Below are positions 1 through 9,073 of a stretch of 64,000 bases of DNA, in pieces. The first letter of the stretch is position 1, and every line of letters starts with the position of its first letter. The DNA is taken from contig JAIEOV010000030.1 of NCBI GenBank assembly GCA_019750135.1, positions 1-64,000 on the forward strand. Direction: 5' to 3'. Both the position numbers and the translations under genes were made by a program. The notes beneath the pieces are model-generated. The model was given only the letters and a program-made list of their open reading frames with translations, searched no databases and had not been told where the DNA came from. This DNA is from Reyranella sp. (GTDB taxonomy: Bacteria; Pseudomonadota; Alphaproteobacteria; Reyranellales; Reyranellaceae).

Positions 1-390
1 GACTTTCCCATCCATGCTGGCCTCCATCTCCAGCCAGCATCTTGAATCAGACTTCCGATTCCTTGGGAATCCCCTTTAGATTCTTATTTCAAGCTCGATG
101 CTCTAGTAGCTCGTCACCGAGATTTTGGCGGTTCGGGGCCCGTTGAAAGCATTGCAGGCACTCAGAGTTATATAATCCCGGCATGTTGCGCGGTGTCCCC
201 GCGTTCCCGCTCTTTGCATCGTCGGTCCGAACCAAGAAGCCGTGCCCGACACGCGCACGGTCGTTCGGCCGCTTGTCCGGTCGCGCCGAACCCGAGGCTC
301 CCGCTAAAACCCAATCGGTGGGGGTGTGATCTCGAAGTGCTACCAGGCTCTCTCGCGGAAACCTCGGGAACCTCGCAAACCTCTAGAGGT
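1..390. other. Left-edge non-coding region with hairpins
   Basis: I see no convincing gene in this stretch. It holds an 8-bp inverted repeat (ATGCTGGC at 14-21, GCCAGCAT at 33-40) and a 6-bp hairpin (GATTCC at 57-62, GGAATC at 66-71), which could belong to the terminator of a gene outside the window. A 14-bp palindrome, AACCTCTAGAGGTT, at 378-391 abuts the stop codon of the enoyl-CoA hydratase. Short open frames here are weak and lack ribosome binding sites. Confidence 0.5.
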
Positions 391-1173
391 TCAGTGCCGC
401 CATTGCGGCGGCCGCTTGGCGAGAAAGGCGTCGACACCTTCGGCGAAGTCGGGCGTACCGGCGAGCTGCACGACGGTATCTAGCTCCAATGCCATGCCGT
501 CCTCGAAGGTCATGCCGGCGCCCAGGGTCACGGTTCGGCGGACGGCGGCCAGCGCCGCCGGCGACTTTGCGGCGAGCGTCTCGGCGTAGGCCTGCACGTG
601 CGCGCCGAGGGCGGCGGGCTCGACCAGCTCGTCCAAAAGGCCCCACTTTAGTGCCTCGGCTGCCGGCACGAGACCGCCTTCGTAGAGATAGCGGATGGCG
701 CGCGGCCGGCCGATCAGGCGGGCGAGCGCCTGTGTCGTGGCGATCGGCGGAATGAAGCCGATATTGATCTCGGGCTGCCCGAGTCTCGCGTCGGTCGCGG
801 CGAAGCGCAGGTCGCAATGCAGCGTCATCTCCAGCCCGCCGCCCACCGCGGTGCCGTTGATGGCGGCGAGCAGCGGCTTGGGTGAGCCGCGCAGCAGGCG
901 CACGATCTCGTGGCAGCGCTCGGACCAGCGACGCATGCCGTCCTGGCCGATGCCCTTGAAGACGTGCAGATCGGCGCCGGCGCTGAAGTAGCGCGGAATG
1001 GCGCTCGCCAGCACCAGCACGCGCACATCGGGATCGCCCAGCGCGGCGACGATGGCGTCGTGCGTCTCGTCGACCATCTCGCGCGTGAAGGCATTGACCG
1101 GCGGCCGGTTGAATTCCAGCCATCCGACGTGGCGAACGGTCGAGATGCGAAGCCAGTTCGGGCTTGGTGTCAT
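391..1173 (-). CDS. Enoyl-CoA hydratase/isomerase family protein
   Basis: This 260-residue protein has the normal length of the crotonase superfamily, which hydrates or isomerises acyl-CoA thioesters. Visible motifs are the oxyanion-hole segment SAGADLH (64-70), GGGLEM (111-116) and LGQPEI (131-136). The two glutamates used by true hydratases, E115 and E135, are both present, so a hydratase role in fatty-acid or aromatic acyl-CoA breakdown is plausible; the substrate cannot be told from sequence. The ATG is preceded by AGGA at good spacing. It lies downstream of the MFS/mtnA pair on the same strand after a gap of about 95 bases, so co-transcription is possible but not shown. Confidence 0.85.
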   Translation of the reverse strand: MTPSPNWLRISTVRHVGWLEFNRPPVNAFTREMVDETHDAIVAALGDPDVRVLVLASAIPRYFSAGADLHVFKGIGQDGMRRWSERCHEIVRLLRGSPKPLLAAINGTAVGGGLEMTLHCDLRFAATDARLGQPEINIGFIPPIATTQALARLIGRPRAIRYLYEGGLVPAAEALKWGLLDELVEPAALGAHVQAYAETLAAKSPAALAAVRRTVTLGAGMTFEDGMALELDTVVQLAGTPDFAEGVDAFLAKRPPQWRH

Positions 1174-1269
1174 GATGGTTCCTGATCGTGATGCGAGGAG
1201 AGCATGCGCAGCAGGATCGAGCCCGGCAACTGCCTCCGCCTGTCCGAAGCCGCCTCGGCCTCGTGACGG

Positions 1270-2466
1270 TCACCGAACGTTGCGGGCGAGCCGGGCCAGC
1301 ATGATCATGGTGATGAGCGACAGCGTGGCGGCGGCAAAGATCAACCATAGGGCGGCGGCGGTGCCACCGTTGCTGAGGACGGCGGCGATGACCGGTGGTG
1401 CCGACGCCGAGACGATGCCCTGCGGCAGGGCGAGCTTCCCCATGTAGGCGCCGAACTGGCCGCGGCCGAACAGGGCGAGCGGCAGCGTGGCGCGCTGCAC
1501 GGCCTTCAGGCCGTTGGCGATGCCGTAGGAGACGATGCAGACCAGCGCCAGGACGAAGTTGCCGCCGTCGATCATCGCCACGGCCAGCCCCAGAACCAGC
1601 GCGGCCGAACCGAACACGGCCGAGTTCATGATCGAGTAGCGATGACCGAACAGCAGCTCGAAGATGCGCACCGTGACCTGCGAGGGCCCGATCAGCGAGG
1701 CCAGGAACACCGCGACGGCGGCGGGATGGCCGAGTCCGCGCATCAGCTCGATCATGTGCACCATGGCGCCGGTGAATACGAAGGCGCCGCTGGAAAGCGT
1801 CAGCGAGAGCAGGAGGAAGGCGCGTGTGCGTGCTTCGGATGGCACACCGCTCGCAGCAGGATTGGCTGAGGCTGCGAGATGATGCGCTGGTGGACGCTGC
1901 GGCAGCACCAGCAGATGCACCGGCAGGCAGGCAAGAAGGTGGATTGCGGCATATACCAGGAGCGTGCCACGCCAGCCGAACGCGACGTCGAGCGCGCCCG
2001 AAAGTGGCCAGAACACGGTCGAGGCGAAACCGCCGATGATGGCGAGCATCGCGATGGCGCGCCGCGCCGAGGGGCCCGCGACCTGGGCCAGCGCGATACT
2101 GGACGGCGTGCTGAGCGCCAAGGTCGAGGCGATGCCCATCGCCGCCCAGCACAGCAGGTAGCTCACCAGGCCCTGGCTGAAGGCCAAGGCCGCGATCGAA
2201 ACGGCGTAGAGCGCCGAGCCCGAGGCCATGATGATGCGGGCACCCGTGCGGTCGATCAGCCGTCCGACCTGTGGTGATAGCAGCGCGCCAACGCCGAACA
2301 TCACGGTGATGCCCGCGAACACGACCTCGCTCGCCAAACCCAGCGACTCGCCCATGTGGCGGCCCAGCACGGCGGGCATCAGAAAGGTGGTGCCCCACCC
2401 CACGATCTGCGTGAAGCCGAGGCCGATGGTCGCGAGATGGGCGGCGCGTGCGGCGGGCGTGATCAC
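1270..2466 (-). CDS. MFS transporter
   Basis: A 398-residue polytopic protein with about 12 hydrophobic segments, typical of the major facilitator superfamily. The loop after the second segment carries the family signature (QVGRLIDRTGAR, G-x-L-x-D-R-x-G-R type). I chose the GTG at 2466 because it overlaps the mtnA stop in a GTGA junction, a classic translational-coupling arrangement; the frame is open further upstream, but that part lies inside mtnA. Coupling to mtnA suggests transport of a methylthioribose-like or other sulfur compound, but this is inference only. Confidence 0.8.
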   Translation of the reverse strand: MITPAARAAHLATIGLGFTQIVGWGTTFLMPAVLGRHMGESLGLASEVVFAGITVMFGVGALLSPQVGRLIDRTGARIIMASGSALYAVSIAALAFSQGLVSYLLCWAAMGIASTLALSTPSSIALAQVAGPSARRAIAMLAIIGGFASTVFWPLSGALDVAFGWRGTLLVYAAIHLLACLPVHLLVLPQRPPAHHLAASANPAASGVPSEARTRAFLLLSLTLSSGAFVFTGAMVHMIELMRGLGHPAAVAVFLASLIGPSQVTVRIFELLFGHRYSIMNSAVFGSAALVLGLAVAMIDGGNFVLALVCIVSYGIANGLKAVQRATLPLALFGRGQFGAYMGKLALPQGIVSASAPPVIAAVLSNGGTAAALWLIFAAATLSLITMIMLARLARNVR

Positions 2467-3557
2467 GCCGCTCGGGACTGTTCGGGATAGAGCGACAGGA
2501 GGCCCGCTTCGCTCGCCGGGCAGACGCCGCGTTCGGTGATCAGCGCCGTCACCAGCCGCGCCGGCGTGACGTCGAAAGCGGGATTGGCGGCGGGACTGCC
2601 TTCGGGCAACACGTCGACCGTGACGACCTCGCCCGAGGCCGTGCGGCCGGCGATGCGCGAGACCTCGGTGGCGTGCCGTTCCTCGATCGGGATGGCGGCG
2701 CCGTCCTCGATCGTCCAGTCGATGCTGGGATAGGGCAGGCCGACATAGAACGGGATGCCGTTGTCGTGCGCCGCCAGCGCCTTCAGGTAGGTGCCGATCT
2801 TGTTGCAGACATCGCCGCGCCGCGTCGTGCGGTCGGTGCCGGTGATGCAGAAGTCGACCTGGCCGCGCTGCATGAGATGGCCGCCGGCATTGTCGGCGAT
2901 CACGGTGTGCGGCACGCCGTGCTTGGCGAATTCCCACGCCGTCAGGCTAGCGCCCTGGTTGCGCGGCCTTGTTTCGTCGACCCAGACATGGATCGGGATG
3001 CCGGCATTGTGCGCCTGGTAGATCGGCGCCAGCGCCGTGCCCCAGTCGACCGTGGCGAGCCAGCCTGCATTGCAGTGGGTGAGCGCATTGATGCGCTCGC
3101 CGCCTCGCGGCTTGAGCTTGCGGATCAAACCGAGGCCGTTCTCGCCGATGCGCCGGCAGATCTCGGCGTCCTCGTCGCAGATCTCGGCCGCACGGCGATA
3201 GGCGGCATCGGAGCGCTTGGCGTGCGGCAGGGGTGCCAGGAGATTGCGCAGGTCGTCGAGCGCCCAGCGCAGGTTCACCGCGGTCGGGCGCGACGCCATC
3301 AGGGTGGTGTAGGCCTGGGTCAGCATGGCATCGGAGTCGTCCCTGGCCATCGCAAGGGCCATGCCATAAGCCGCCGCCGCGCCGATCAGCGGCGCCCCGC
3401 GCACGATCATGGTGCGGATGCCACGCTCGGCGTCCTCCATGGTCCGCCAGTCGCGCACGACGAACCGATGTGGCAGCAGGGTCTGGTCGATCACCTGGAC
3501 GGTCGTGCCGTCGGCGCCGAGCCAGATGGTGCGGTAGGGGGTGCCGTCGACCTTCAT
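2463..3557 (-). CDS. mtnA: S-methyl-5-thioribose-1-phosphate isomerase
   Basis: MtnA converts 5-methylthioribose-1-phosphate to methylthioribulose-1-phosphate in the methionine salvage pathway. The 364 residues match the family length. Visible motifs are RGAPLIG (53-59), the catalytic cysteine C162 in THCNAG and the catalytic aspartate D242 in ITGTDR. The eIF2B-alpha-like Rossmann part fills the C-terminal half. It is the first gene of a coupled pair with an MFS transporter (4-base overlap). No mtnB, mtnK or mtnP is adjacent, so the rest of the pathway must be elsewhere or be replaced. Confidence 0.95.
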   Translation of the reverse strand: MKVDGTPYRTIWLGADGTTVQVIDQTLLPHRFVVRDWRTMEDAERGIRTMIVRGAPLIGAAAAYGMALAMARDDSDAMLTQAYTTLMASRPTAVNLRWALDDLRNLLAPLPHAKRSDAAYRRAAEICDEDAEICRRIGENGLGLIRKLKPRGGERINALTHCNAGWLATVDWGTALAPIYQAHNAGIPIHVWVDETRPRNQGASLTAWEFAKHGVPHTVIADNAGGHLMQRGQVDFCITGTDRTTRRGDVCNKIGTYLKALAAHDNGIPFYVGLPYPSIDWTIEDGAAIPIEERHATEVSRIAGRTASGEVVTVDVLPEGSPAANPAFDVTPARLVTALITERGVCPASEAGLLSLYPEQSRAA

Positions 3558-3609
3558 GGGCCTGGAGATACGGGTCCGGGGCGCGACAGGTCAAGCAGCC
3601 AGCCCACTG

Positions 3610-4416
3610 TCAGGGCGTGCTCGGCTGATGGAATTCCAGCCACATTCCGTGTGCCGCGCGTGGGCCCACCCACAGGCTGTGGTCGTCGCAACCATGCGGC
3701 ACTTCGAAAGCTATTCCGCTGCTCGCGAGGATATGGCGAACGGCCTGCAGGTTCCTGACCGTGACCGTCGCGCCGACGATGGATCGACCGGGTACGAGCT
3801 GATCTGTCGCGGGCAGGAAGACCACTTGCGCTTCCGGAAGCGAGTAGGCGACTGCGGCGGCACCGAATGGAAGGCAGGTCGGCGTCTTTGCCGGCCTCGC
3901 TCCCAGAAGAGGCAGCAAGCGGCGCTCGGCATCTGCGCCGGCCAGCCAGACGCCGGACAAGGCGAACGCGGTGTTGGGGTGCGCGAAATGCTCGGGCCGG
4001 TCGGTCGGCGACTGCTGCCGGCCGGAGAAGAACACCCGCTTGAGCGACGGGTCGGTCAATGTTGCAAAGTCGGCCTGCTTGCGGCCCGGCGCGTAAAGAC
4101 CAAGAAAGGCCGGCCCGTCACCTTCCTTCAGCCAGGCAAGATAGTCGGACGAAAGCGCATCGGATGCCGAAGACGCAGTGATGAGTTCAAGCTCGGTGCC
4201 GTCGGGAAATTTGACATGAACATTGCGCAGCCCGTTCGCGTGCGGCCGGCCGGGCTTGAGCACGAAGCCGAGGGCTTCGAAGTCGGCTTGCGACTGCTCC
4301 AGGTCCTTCACGGCCAGGGGAATGTGATCCAGGCCGCGAACGAGGGCGTCCTGCGCCGCTGCAGCCACGGCAGAAAACATCAGGGCGATCGACGACAAGC
4401 AGCGAAGCAACGGCAT
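3610..4416 (-). CDS. Secreted VOC/glyoxalase-like domain protein
   Basis: A 268-residue protein. It starts with a probable signal peptide (hydrophobic residues about 5-22 ending in AAAAQ), then a vicinal-oxygen-chelate domain of the Glyoxalase_3 type (GLDHIPLAVKDLEQSQADFE near residue 28, LGFVLKPGRPH, and VHVKFPDGTELELI). Such domains bind metals or small molecules; many are lyases or dioxygenases, but no substrate can be assigned here. Export to the periplasm is predicted from the signal sequence. It sits downstream of the E1-like gene with a 30-base gap and may share its transcript. Confidence 0.7.
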   Translation of the reverse strand: MPLLRCLSSIALMFSAVAAAAQDALVRGLDHIPLAVKDLEQSQADFEALGFVLKPGRPHANGLRNVHVKFPDGTELELITASSASDALSSDYLAWLKEGDGPAFLGLYAPGRKQADFATLTDPSLKRVFFSGRQQSPTDRPEHFAHPNTAFALSGVWLAGADAERRLLPLLGARPAKTPTCLPFGAAAVAYSLPEAQVVFLPATDQLVPGRSIVGATVTVRNLQAVRHILASSGIAFEVPHGCDDHSLWVGPRAAHGMWLEFHQPSTP

Positions 4417-4446
4417 GAACCATGCTTCGCCGCGCCGCGGTGAAGG

Positions 4447-6789
4447 TCAAGCGATTGAGCGGGCGACGGCGTCGATGATCGCCGTCGCATCGAGTTTGTA
4501 GGCTCGATACAGGTCGGGGATGTCGCCGGACTGCCCGAAAGCCTCGATGCCCAGCGGAACGACGCGCTGGCCGCGCACCGAGCCCAGCCAGGAGAGCGCC
4601 AGCGGGTGGCCGTCGAGCACGGTGACCAGGCGGGCGTCGCGCGACAGCGGCGCCAGCAGGCGCTCGATGGGTGAGGCACTTCGATCGACCATACCTGCAG
4701 TGCGGCCACGGTTGCGCTGGGCGGCCAGCCAGTCGGCATGCAGCCGGTCGGGCGATGTCAGCACCAGAAGGCCGGCGCCGGCGAAGTCGCGCGCCACGCT
4801 TTCATGCGCGGCGATCGCTTCGGGCGTGACGGCGCCCATGGCGACGATGGCGACGTCGCTGCCGGGCTCGGGCGGGGCGTACCAGTAGCCGCCGGCAACG
4901 ATGTCGGCTTCCTGCTCGGACGTCAGCGTGCGCTGCGGCTGCGCCAGGCTGCGGGTCGACAGGCGCAGATAGATCGAGCCGCCCTTGTCCTGCTGCATGT
5001 AGTCCAGGCCATGCCGCATCAGCACGGCGAGCTCGTCGACATAGGCGGGCTCGTAGGAGAGCAGGCCGGGCTGGCCGATGCCGATCAGCGGCGTGTGGAT
5101 GCTCTGATGTGCACCGCCTTCCGGCGACAACGTCACGCCCGAGGGCGTGGCCACGATCATGAACCGCGCATCCTGGTAGCAGGCGTAGTTCAGGGCATCG
5201 AGGCCGCGGGCGATGAAGGGGTCGTAGAGCGTGCCGATCGGCAGCAGGCGCGCGCCGAACAGCTGGTGGCTGAGCCCCATCGCGGCGAGCTGGATGAACA
5301 GGTTGTTCTCGGCGATGCCGAGCTCGATGTGCTGGCCGCGCGGCGTCTTGCGCCAGAGCTGGGCCGACACGACCTTGAGTTCGCGGAACACATCCTCCGC
5401 CTCGGTATGGGCCCACAGACCGCGCCGGTTCACCCAGGCGCCGAGATTGGTCGAGACCGTGACGTCGGGCGAGGTCGTGACGATGCGTTTCGAGAGCTCG
5501 CTGTCCTCGGCGGCGATGGCGTTCAGGATCTTGCCGAAGCCTGCCTGGGTGCTCGATTCCTTGTCGGTGGGCCTGGGCAGCGCCGCGGGGATCGCCACGA
5601 CCGGCGCCTCGGTGCGGCGGCGGCCTTCGGCGTTGAACGGCGCTTCGGCCAGGAACTGCTGCAGCTCGGCCGGCGTCGCCTTCAGCCCGGCGAACTTGTC
5701 CCACTCCTGGCCGTCGGCGATGGCCATGCCTTTCTTGAAGCCAGCCATCTGGTCGAGCGTCATCAGGCCGGAATGGTTGTCCTTGTGGCCGGCGAAGGGC
5801 AGGCCCTGCCCCTTGATGGTGTAGGCGATGAAGCATGTCGGCTGGTCGCCTTCGATGCTCTCGAAGGCGTCGAGCACGGCCTGCATGTCGTTGCCGGCGA
5901 GGTTGGTCATCAGCCGATGCAGCGTCTCGTCGTCGTGCTGCTCGAGGATGCGGCGGATGCCGGGATACTGGTTGAGGTCGCGCGTCAGCGCCTCGCGCCA
6001 GCCCGCGCCGCCCTTGAACACCAGCGCAGAGTAGAGCGAGTTGGGGCAATCGTCGATCCATTGCCGGAGATGCTCGCCGTCGGGCTGGGCGAAGGCCGCT
6101 TCCAGGAGCTTGCCGTACTTCAGGGTGACGATGCGCCAGCCGACCAGCTCGAACATCTCGCCGATGCGGCCGAACAGCCGGTCGTTGACCACGCCGTCCA
6201 GGCTCTGGCGATTGTAGTCGATCACCCACCACAGGTTCCGGACGTCGTGCTTCCAGCCTTCGAGCAGCGCCTCGAAGATGTTGCCTTCGTCGAGCTCGGC
6301 GTCGCCGACCAGCGCCACCATGCGGCCCGTCGGCCGCTTGCCGTCGCCCAGCTCCTTCAGGCGCACATAGTCCTGCACCAGGGAGGAGAAGAGGGTCATG
6401 GCGACGCCGAGGCCGACCGAGCCGGTCGAGAAATCGACGTCGTCGACGTCCTTGGTGCGCGAGGGATAGGACTGCGCGCCGCCCAGCCCGCGGAAATGTT
6501 CCAGCTTCTCCTGCGTCTGGTGGCCGAACAGGTACTGGATGGCGTGGAACACCGGCGAGGCATGCGGCTTCACCGCCACGCGATCCTCGGGCTTCAGCAC
6601 CGAGAAATAGAGCGCGGTCATCACCGTGGCGAGCGAAGCGCACGAGGCCTGGTGGCCGCCGACCTTCAGCCCGTCGCGGTTGGGTCGCAGGTGGTTGGCG
6701 TTATGGATGGTCCAGGCGCTCAGCCACAGGACCTTGCGCTCGAGCTCGCGCAGGAGCCGCAGACGTTGCACGGGAGCAATCGTGGTCAT
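4447..6789 (-). CDS. Homodimeric 2-oxoacid dehydrogenase E1 / transketolase-like enzyme (MdeB-like)
   Basis: A 780-residue thiamine-diphosphate enzyme. The TPP motif GDAELDEGN is at 162-170, followed by a Trp-rich stretch and IDYNRQSLDG, which resembles AceE-type pyruvate dehydrogenase E1; a transketolase pyrimidine domain (around GIAENNLFIQLAAMG) and a C-terminal domain follow. It is shorter than AceE (about 885 residues) and resembles MdeB-like alpha-ketobutyrate dehydrogenase proteins often annotated as transketolase. I took the ATG at 6789: the frame also extends to a TTG at 6870, but that lies 18 bases from the divergent regulator and leaves no promoter. The divergent Lrp gene probably controls it. 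The ketoacid substrate is inferred, not proven. Confidence 0.8.
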   Translation of the reverse strand: MTTIAPVQRLRLLRELERKVLWLSAWTIHNANHLRPNRDGLKVGGHQASCASLATVMTALYFSVLKPEDRVAVKPHASPVFHAIQYLFGHQTQEKLEHFRGLGGAQSYPSRTKDVDDVDFSTGSVGLGVAMTLFSSLVQDYVRLKELGDGKRPTGRMVALVGDAELDEGNIFEALLEGWKHDVRNLWWVIDYNRQSLDGVVNDRLFGRIGEMFELVGWRIVTLKYGKLLEAAFAQPDGEHLRQWIDDCPNSLYSALVFKGGAGWREALTRDLNQYPGIRRILEQHDDETLHRLMTNLAGNDMQAVLDAFESIEGDQPTCFIAYTIKGQGLPFAGHKDNHSGLMTLDQMAGFKKGMAIADGQEWDKFAGLKATPAELQQFLAEAPFNAEGRRRTEAPVVAIPAALPRPTDKESSTQAGFGKILNAIAAEDSELSKRIVTTSPDVTVSTNLGAWVNRRGLWAHTEAEDVFRELKVVSAQLWRKTPRGQHIELGIAENNLFIQLAAMGLSHQLFGARLLPIGTLYDPFIARGLDALNYACYQDARFMIVATPSGVTLSPEGGAHQSIHTPLIGIGQPGLLSYEPAYVDELAVLMRHGLDYMQQDKGGSIYLRLSTRSLAQPQRTLTSEQEADIVAGGYWYAPPEPGSDVAIVAMGAVTPEAIAAHESVARDFAGAGLLVLTSPDRLHADWLAAQRNRGRTAGMVDRSASPIERLLAPLSRDARLVTVLDGHPLALSWLGSVRGQRVVPLGIEAFGQSGDIPDLYRAYKLDATAIIDAVARSIA

Positions 6790-6888
6790 GAGCACGGCAT
6801 ACGCCTGAAGACGGGGAAAATCCTTGCGTTTGGACCCTTTGGGCGGCTGTATAGGGTAGAATTGCGCCAAAGGTAGGAAATTTTAGCA

Positions 6889-7350
6889 ATGATCTCCCTC
6901 GATGCCATCGACCGGCGCATTCTCGATCATCTGCAGAAGGACGGGCGGGTGAGCAATGCCGACCTTGCCGAGCAGGTCGGGCTGTCCTCCTCACCGTGCT
7001 GGCGGCGGGTCAGGGCGCTGGAAGAGGCGGGTGTCATCAAGGGCTACGCCGCTCAGGTCGACGCCAAGTCGGTCGGCCTGTCGGTCAACGTCTTCATGAG
7101 CGTGTCGCTGTCGACCCAGAACGAGAAGGCGCTGCAGGCCTTCGAGCGCGCCGCCGCCGCGCGCCCCGAGGTGATGGAGTGCTACCTGATGACGGGCGAC
7201 AGCGACTACCTGCTGCGCATCGTCGTGCCCGACCTCGAAGCCTACGAACGCTTCGTCATGGACTTCACCAAGATCACGGGCATCGCCCAGATCAGGAGCT
7301 CGTTCGCGCTACGCACGGTGAAGCAGGGCGCGGCGCTGCCGCTCGAGTGA
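6889..7350 (+). CDS. Lrp/AsnC family transcriptional regulator
   Basis: A 153-residue regulator with the standard layout: an N-terminal winged helix (residues about 1-60, with LDAIDRRILDHLQKDGR then the recognition segment around LSSSPCWRRVRALEEAGVI) and a C-terminal RAM effector-binding domain (about 65-150). Lrp/AsnC proteins sense amino acids and usually control divergent or adjacent amino-acid genes. It is divergent from the E1-like gene across about 99 bases, the same pairing as mdeR/mdeB in Pseudomonas methionine degradation. It therefore likely activates or represses that gene in response to an amino acid. Confidence 0.92.
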   Translation: MISLDAIDRRILDHLQKDGRVSNADLAEQVGLSSSPCWRRVRALEEAGVIKGYAAQVDAKSVGLSVNVFMSVSLSTQNEKALQAFERAAAARPEVMECYLMTGDSDYLLRIVVPDLEAYERFVMDFTKITGIAQIRSSFALRTVKQGAALPLE

Positions 7351-7359
7351 ACGAGAGCC

Positions 7360-8415
7360 TTACGGCCGCGCTTCGAGGATCATGTTGAACGGCGTTTCGG
7401 CGGCGCGCCGGACGCTGCTGAAGCCGGCGCCGCCGATCACCTCGCGCAGCTTGGCCTCGCCGGCTTGTGCCCCGAGCGCCGCGCCGACCTCCTGGGAGAG
7501 CGACGTCGGCACGCAGATCATCGTCGACCCCGCGTAGAACAGGCGCCCGACGGGATTGAGATTGTCCTCGAGGCGGTCGCCGGCCATGGGCTCGGCGATC
7601 ATCCAGGTTCCGTCCGGCTTCAGGAGACGGCGAACGTGCGCCGCCGCGCCGGCCGGATCGCCCATGTCGTGCAGGCAGTCGAAGCTGGTCACGAGGTCGA
7701 AATCCCGCTCGGTGATTTCCTTGGCCGCCGCGACCTCGAACCGGGTGTTCGCCGAGACGCCGTGATCCCAGGCATGGGCGCGCGAATCCTCGATCGATCC
7801 GGCATGGAAGTCGAAGCCGATGAACTCCGAGTTGGGGAAAGCCTTGGCCATCAGCACGGTCGACCAGCCGTGGCCGCAGCCGATGTCGGCCACCTTGGCG
7901 CCGCGCTCGAGCTTGGCGACCACGCCGTCCAGCGACGGCAGCCAGCTCGGGATCAGGTTGCTGTGATAGCCCGGGCGGAAGAAGCGGGCGACGGCGCAGA
8001 ACATGCAGCCGGCATGGTCGCCCCACGCCACGCCGCCGCCGGTCGTGAAAGCGGCCTGCACCTTGGGCTGGTTCTCCAGCATCGCCGCCATGAGATCGAA
8101 GCCGCCCATCATGTAGACGGGGCTGTCCTCGACAGCGAAGACCATGGCCTGTTCCGGCGGCAGCGCGAAGGTCAGGGCGATCGGGTCGTATGCCAGGTAG
8201 CCGGAGGCCGCCTGATGCGACAGCCATTCGCGCAGATATCTTTCGTGCACCCCGGCGCGCAGGGCGAGGGCGCTGCAGGTCATCGGGCCTGCCGCCTGAA
8301 GGGCCTTGTACAAGCCGAGCTTGTCGCCCATGCGCACCATGGCGACGCTGGCGGCGCCGCCGAGATCGCCCAGCATCTTGCCGATGAAATCATGGAGCTT
8401 TGCTTCGTCGACCAT
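7360..8415 (-). CDS. Class I SAM-dependent methyltransferase with N-terminal winged helix
   Basis: A 351-residue protein. The N-terminal part (about 1-90) resembles the dimerisation/winged-helix region of O-methyltransferase-like enzymes; the Rossmann methyltransferase core follows, with motif I VADIGCGHG at 175-183 and an acidic motif around FIGFDFHAGS. The start at 8415 is supported by GGAGG seven bases upstream; an in-frame start at 8448 lacks this. The family includes tetracenomycin/S-adenosylmethionine-dependent small-molecule methyltransferases, but no substrate is evident. It converges on the Lrp gene with only 9 bases between stops. Confidence 0.82.
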   Translation of the reverse strand: MVDEAKLHDFIGKMLGDLGGAASVAMVRMGDKLGLYKALQAAGPMTCSALALRAGVHERYLREWLSHQAASGYLAYDPIALTFALPPEQAMVFAVEDSPVYMMGGFDLMAAMLENQPKVQAAFTTGGGVAWGDHAGCMFCAVARFFRPGYHSNLIPSWLPSLDGVVAKLERGAKVADIGCGHGWSTVLMAKAFPNSEFIGFDFHAGSIEDSRAHAWDHGVSANTRFEVAAAKEITERDFDLVTSFDCLHDMGDPAGAAAHVRRLLKPDGTWMIAEPMAGDRLEDNLNPVGRLFYAGSTMICVPTSLSQEVGAALGAQAGEAKLREVIGGAGFSSVRRAAETPFNMILEARP

Positions 8416-8515
8416 GGGACGGCCTCCTTCGGGGACAGCGGCCTCCATGCTCGGTCGTTTCGGCCCGTTTCGCTTGAAGGATCCCTTGAGAAGGTCTGGT
8501 CTTTTTCTGGTGACG

Positions 8516-9058
8516 TCATCGAAACACCGGGATCAGCGACAGCACCAGCAGGCCCGCCATCGTTTCGTTGAAAATGCGGCGCACACGACCGTGGGCGGGA
8601 GTGCGGCCGATCGCCGAACCAAAGCCCGCCCACATCGCCACTGAAGCCAGGCAGGCTGCGGCCAACACGACCGCGATCACCAACGTCTGCCACAGGACGT
8701 CGCCGCCTACCGTGCTGTAGGCGGCGACGGCGCCCAGCGCGGAGACCCAGGCCTTGGGATTCATCCAGGTGGAGAGTGTTGCTTCGAGGAAGCCGATCGG
8801 CCTGGCGCGCGTCGAGGCGCCGGCAGCGTCGGCGCGGGCGATGCGCCAGGCCAGATAGAGGAGGTAGAGCGCGCCGGCGTACTTCAGCGCGAGACGTAAA
8901 CGCGGCTCGGCATGGACCAGTCCCGCGAGTCCCAGGCCCATGGCCATGGTCATCGAGCCGAAGCCCAGGGTGATGCCCAGCATCTGCGGGATGGTGCGCC
9001 GGAAGCCGAAGTTCGCCGCCGACGCCGTCACCAGCTCAACTACTTGGCATGTATTCAT
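8516..9058 (-). CDS. LysE/RhtB family exporter, N-terminally truncated
   Basis: The 180-residue product matches LysE/RhtB amino-acid exporters from the ANFGFRRTIPQMLGI segment onward, with the remaining membrane helices and the WMNPKAW motif in the middle. Full-length family members are about 200-210 residues and begin with a first helix carrying a TPGPN-like motif about 30 residues before this segment. That helix is missing; it is replaced by about 11 unrelated residues up to the ATG at 9058. The neighbouring gene starts divergently only 15 bases away, so the 5' end was probably lost by rearrangement. Function is doubtful; treat it as a possible pseudogene. Confidence 0.65.
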   Translation of the reverse strand: MNTCQVVELVTASAANFGFRRTIPQMLGITLGFGSMTMAMGLGLAGLVHAEPRLRLALKYAGALYLLYLAWRIARADAAGASTRARPIGFLEATLSTWMNPKAWVSALGAVAAYSTVGGDVLWQTLVIAVVLAAACLASVAMWAGFGSAIGRTPAHGRVRRIFNETMAGLLVLSLIPVFR

Positions 9059-9073
9059 GTTAGGGGTGTGGCG

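Noticed and set aside
1..390. tRNA or small RNA gene in the left edge
   Set aside because: The hairpins are short and no cloverleaf or conserved T-loop could be found.
383..2398. Long open frame over the hydratase and MFS genes, minus strand
   Set aside because: It is a high-GC shadow of the real genes, with Arg/Pro/Ala-rich composition and no recognisable domains.
4738..6876. 712-codon open frame opposite the E1-like gene
   Set aside because: It is the antisense reading of a well-supported gene, and its biased composition is typical of third-position GC.
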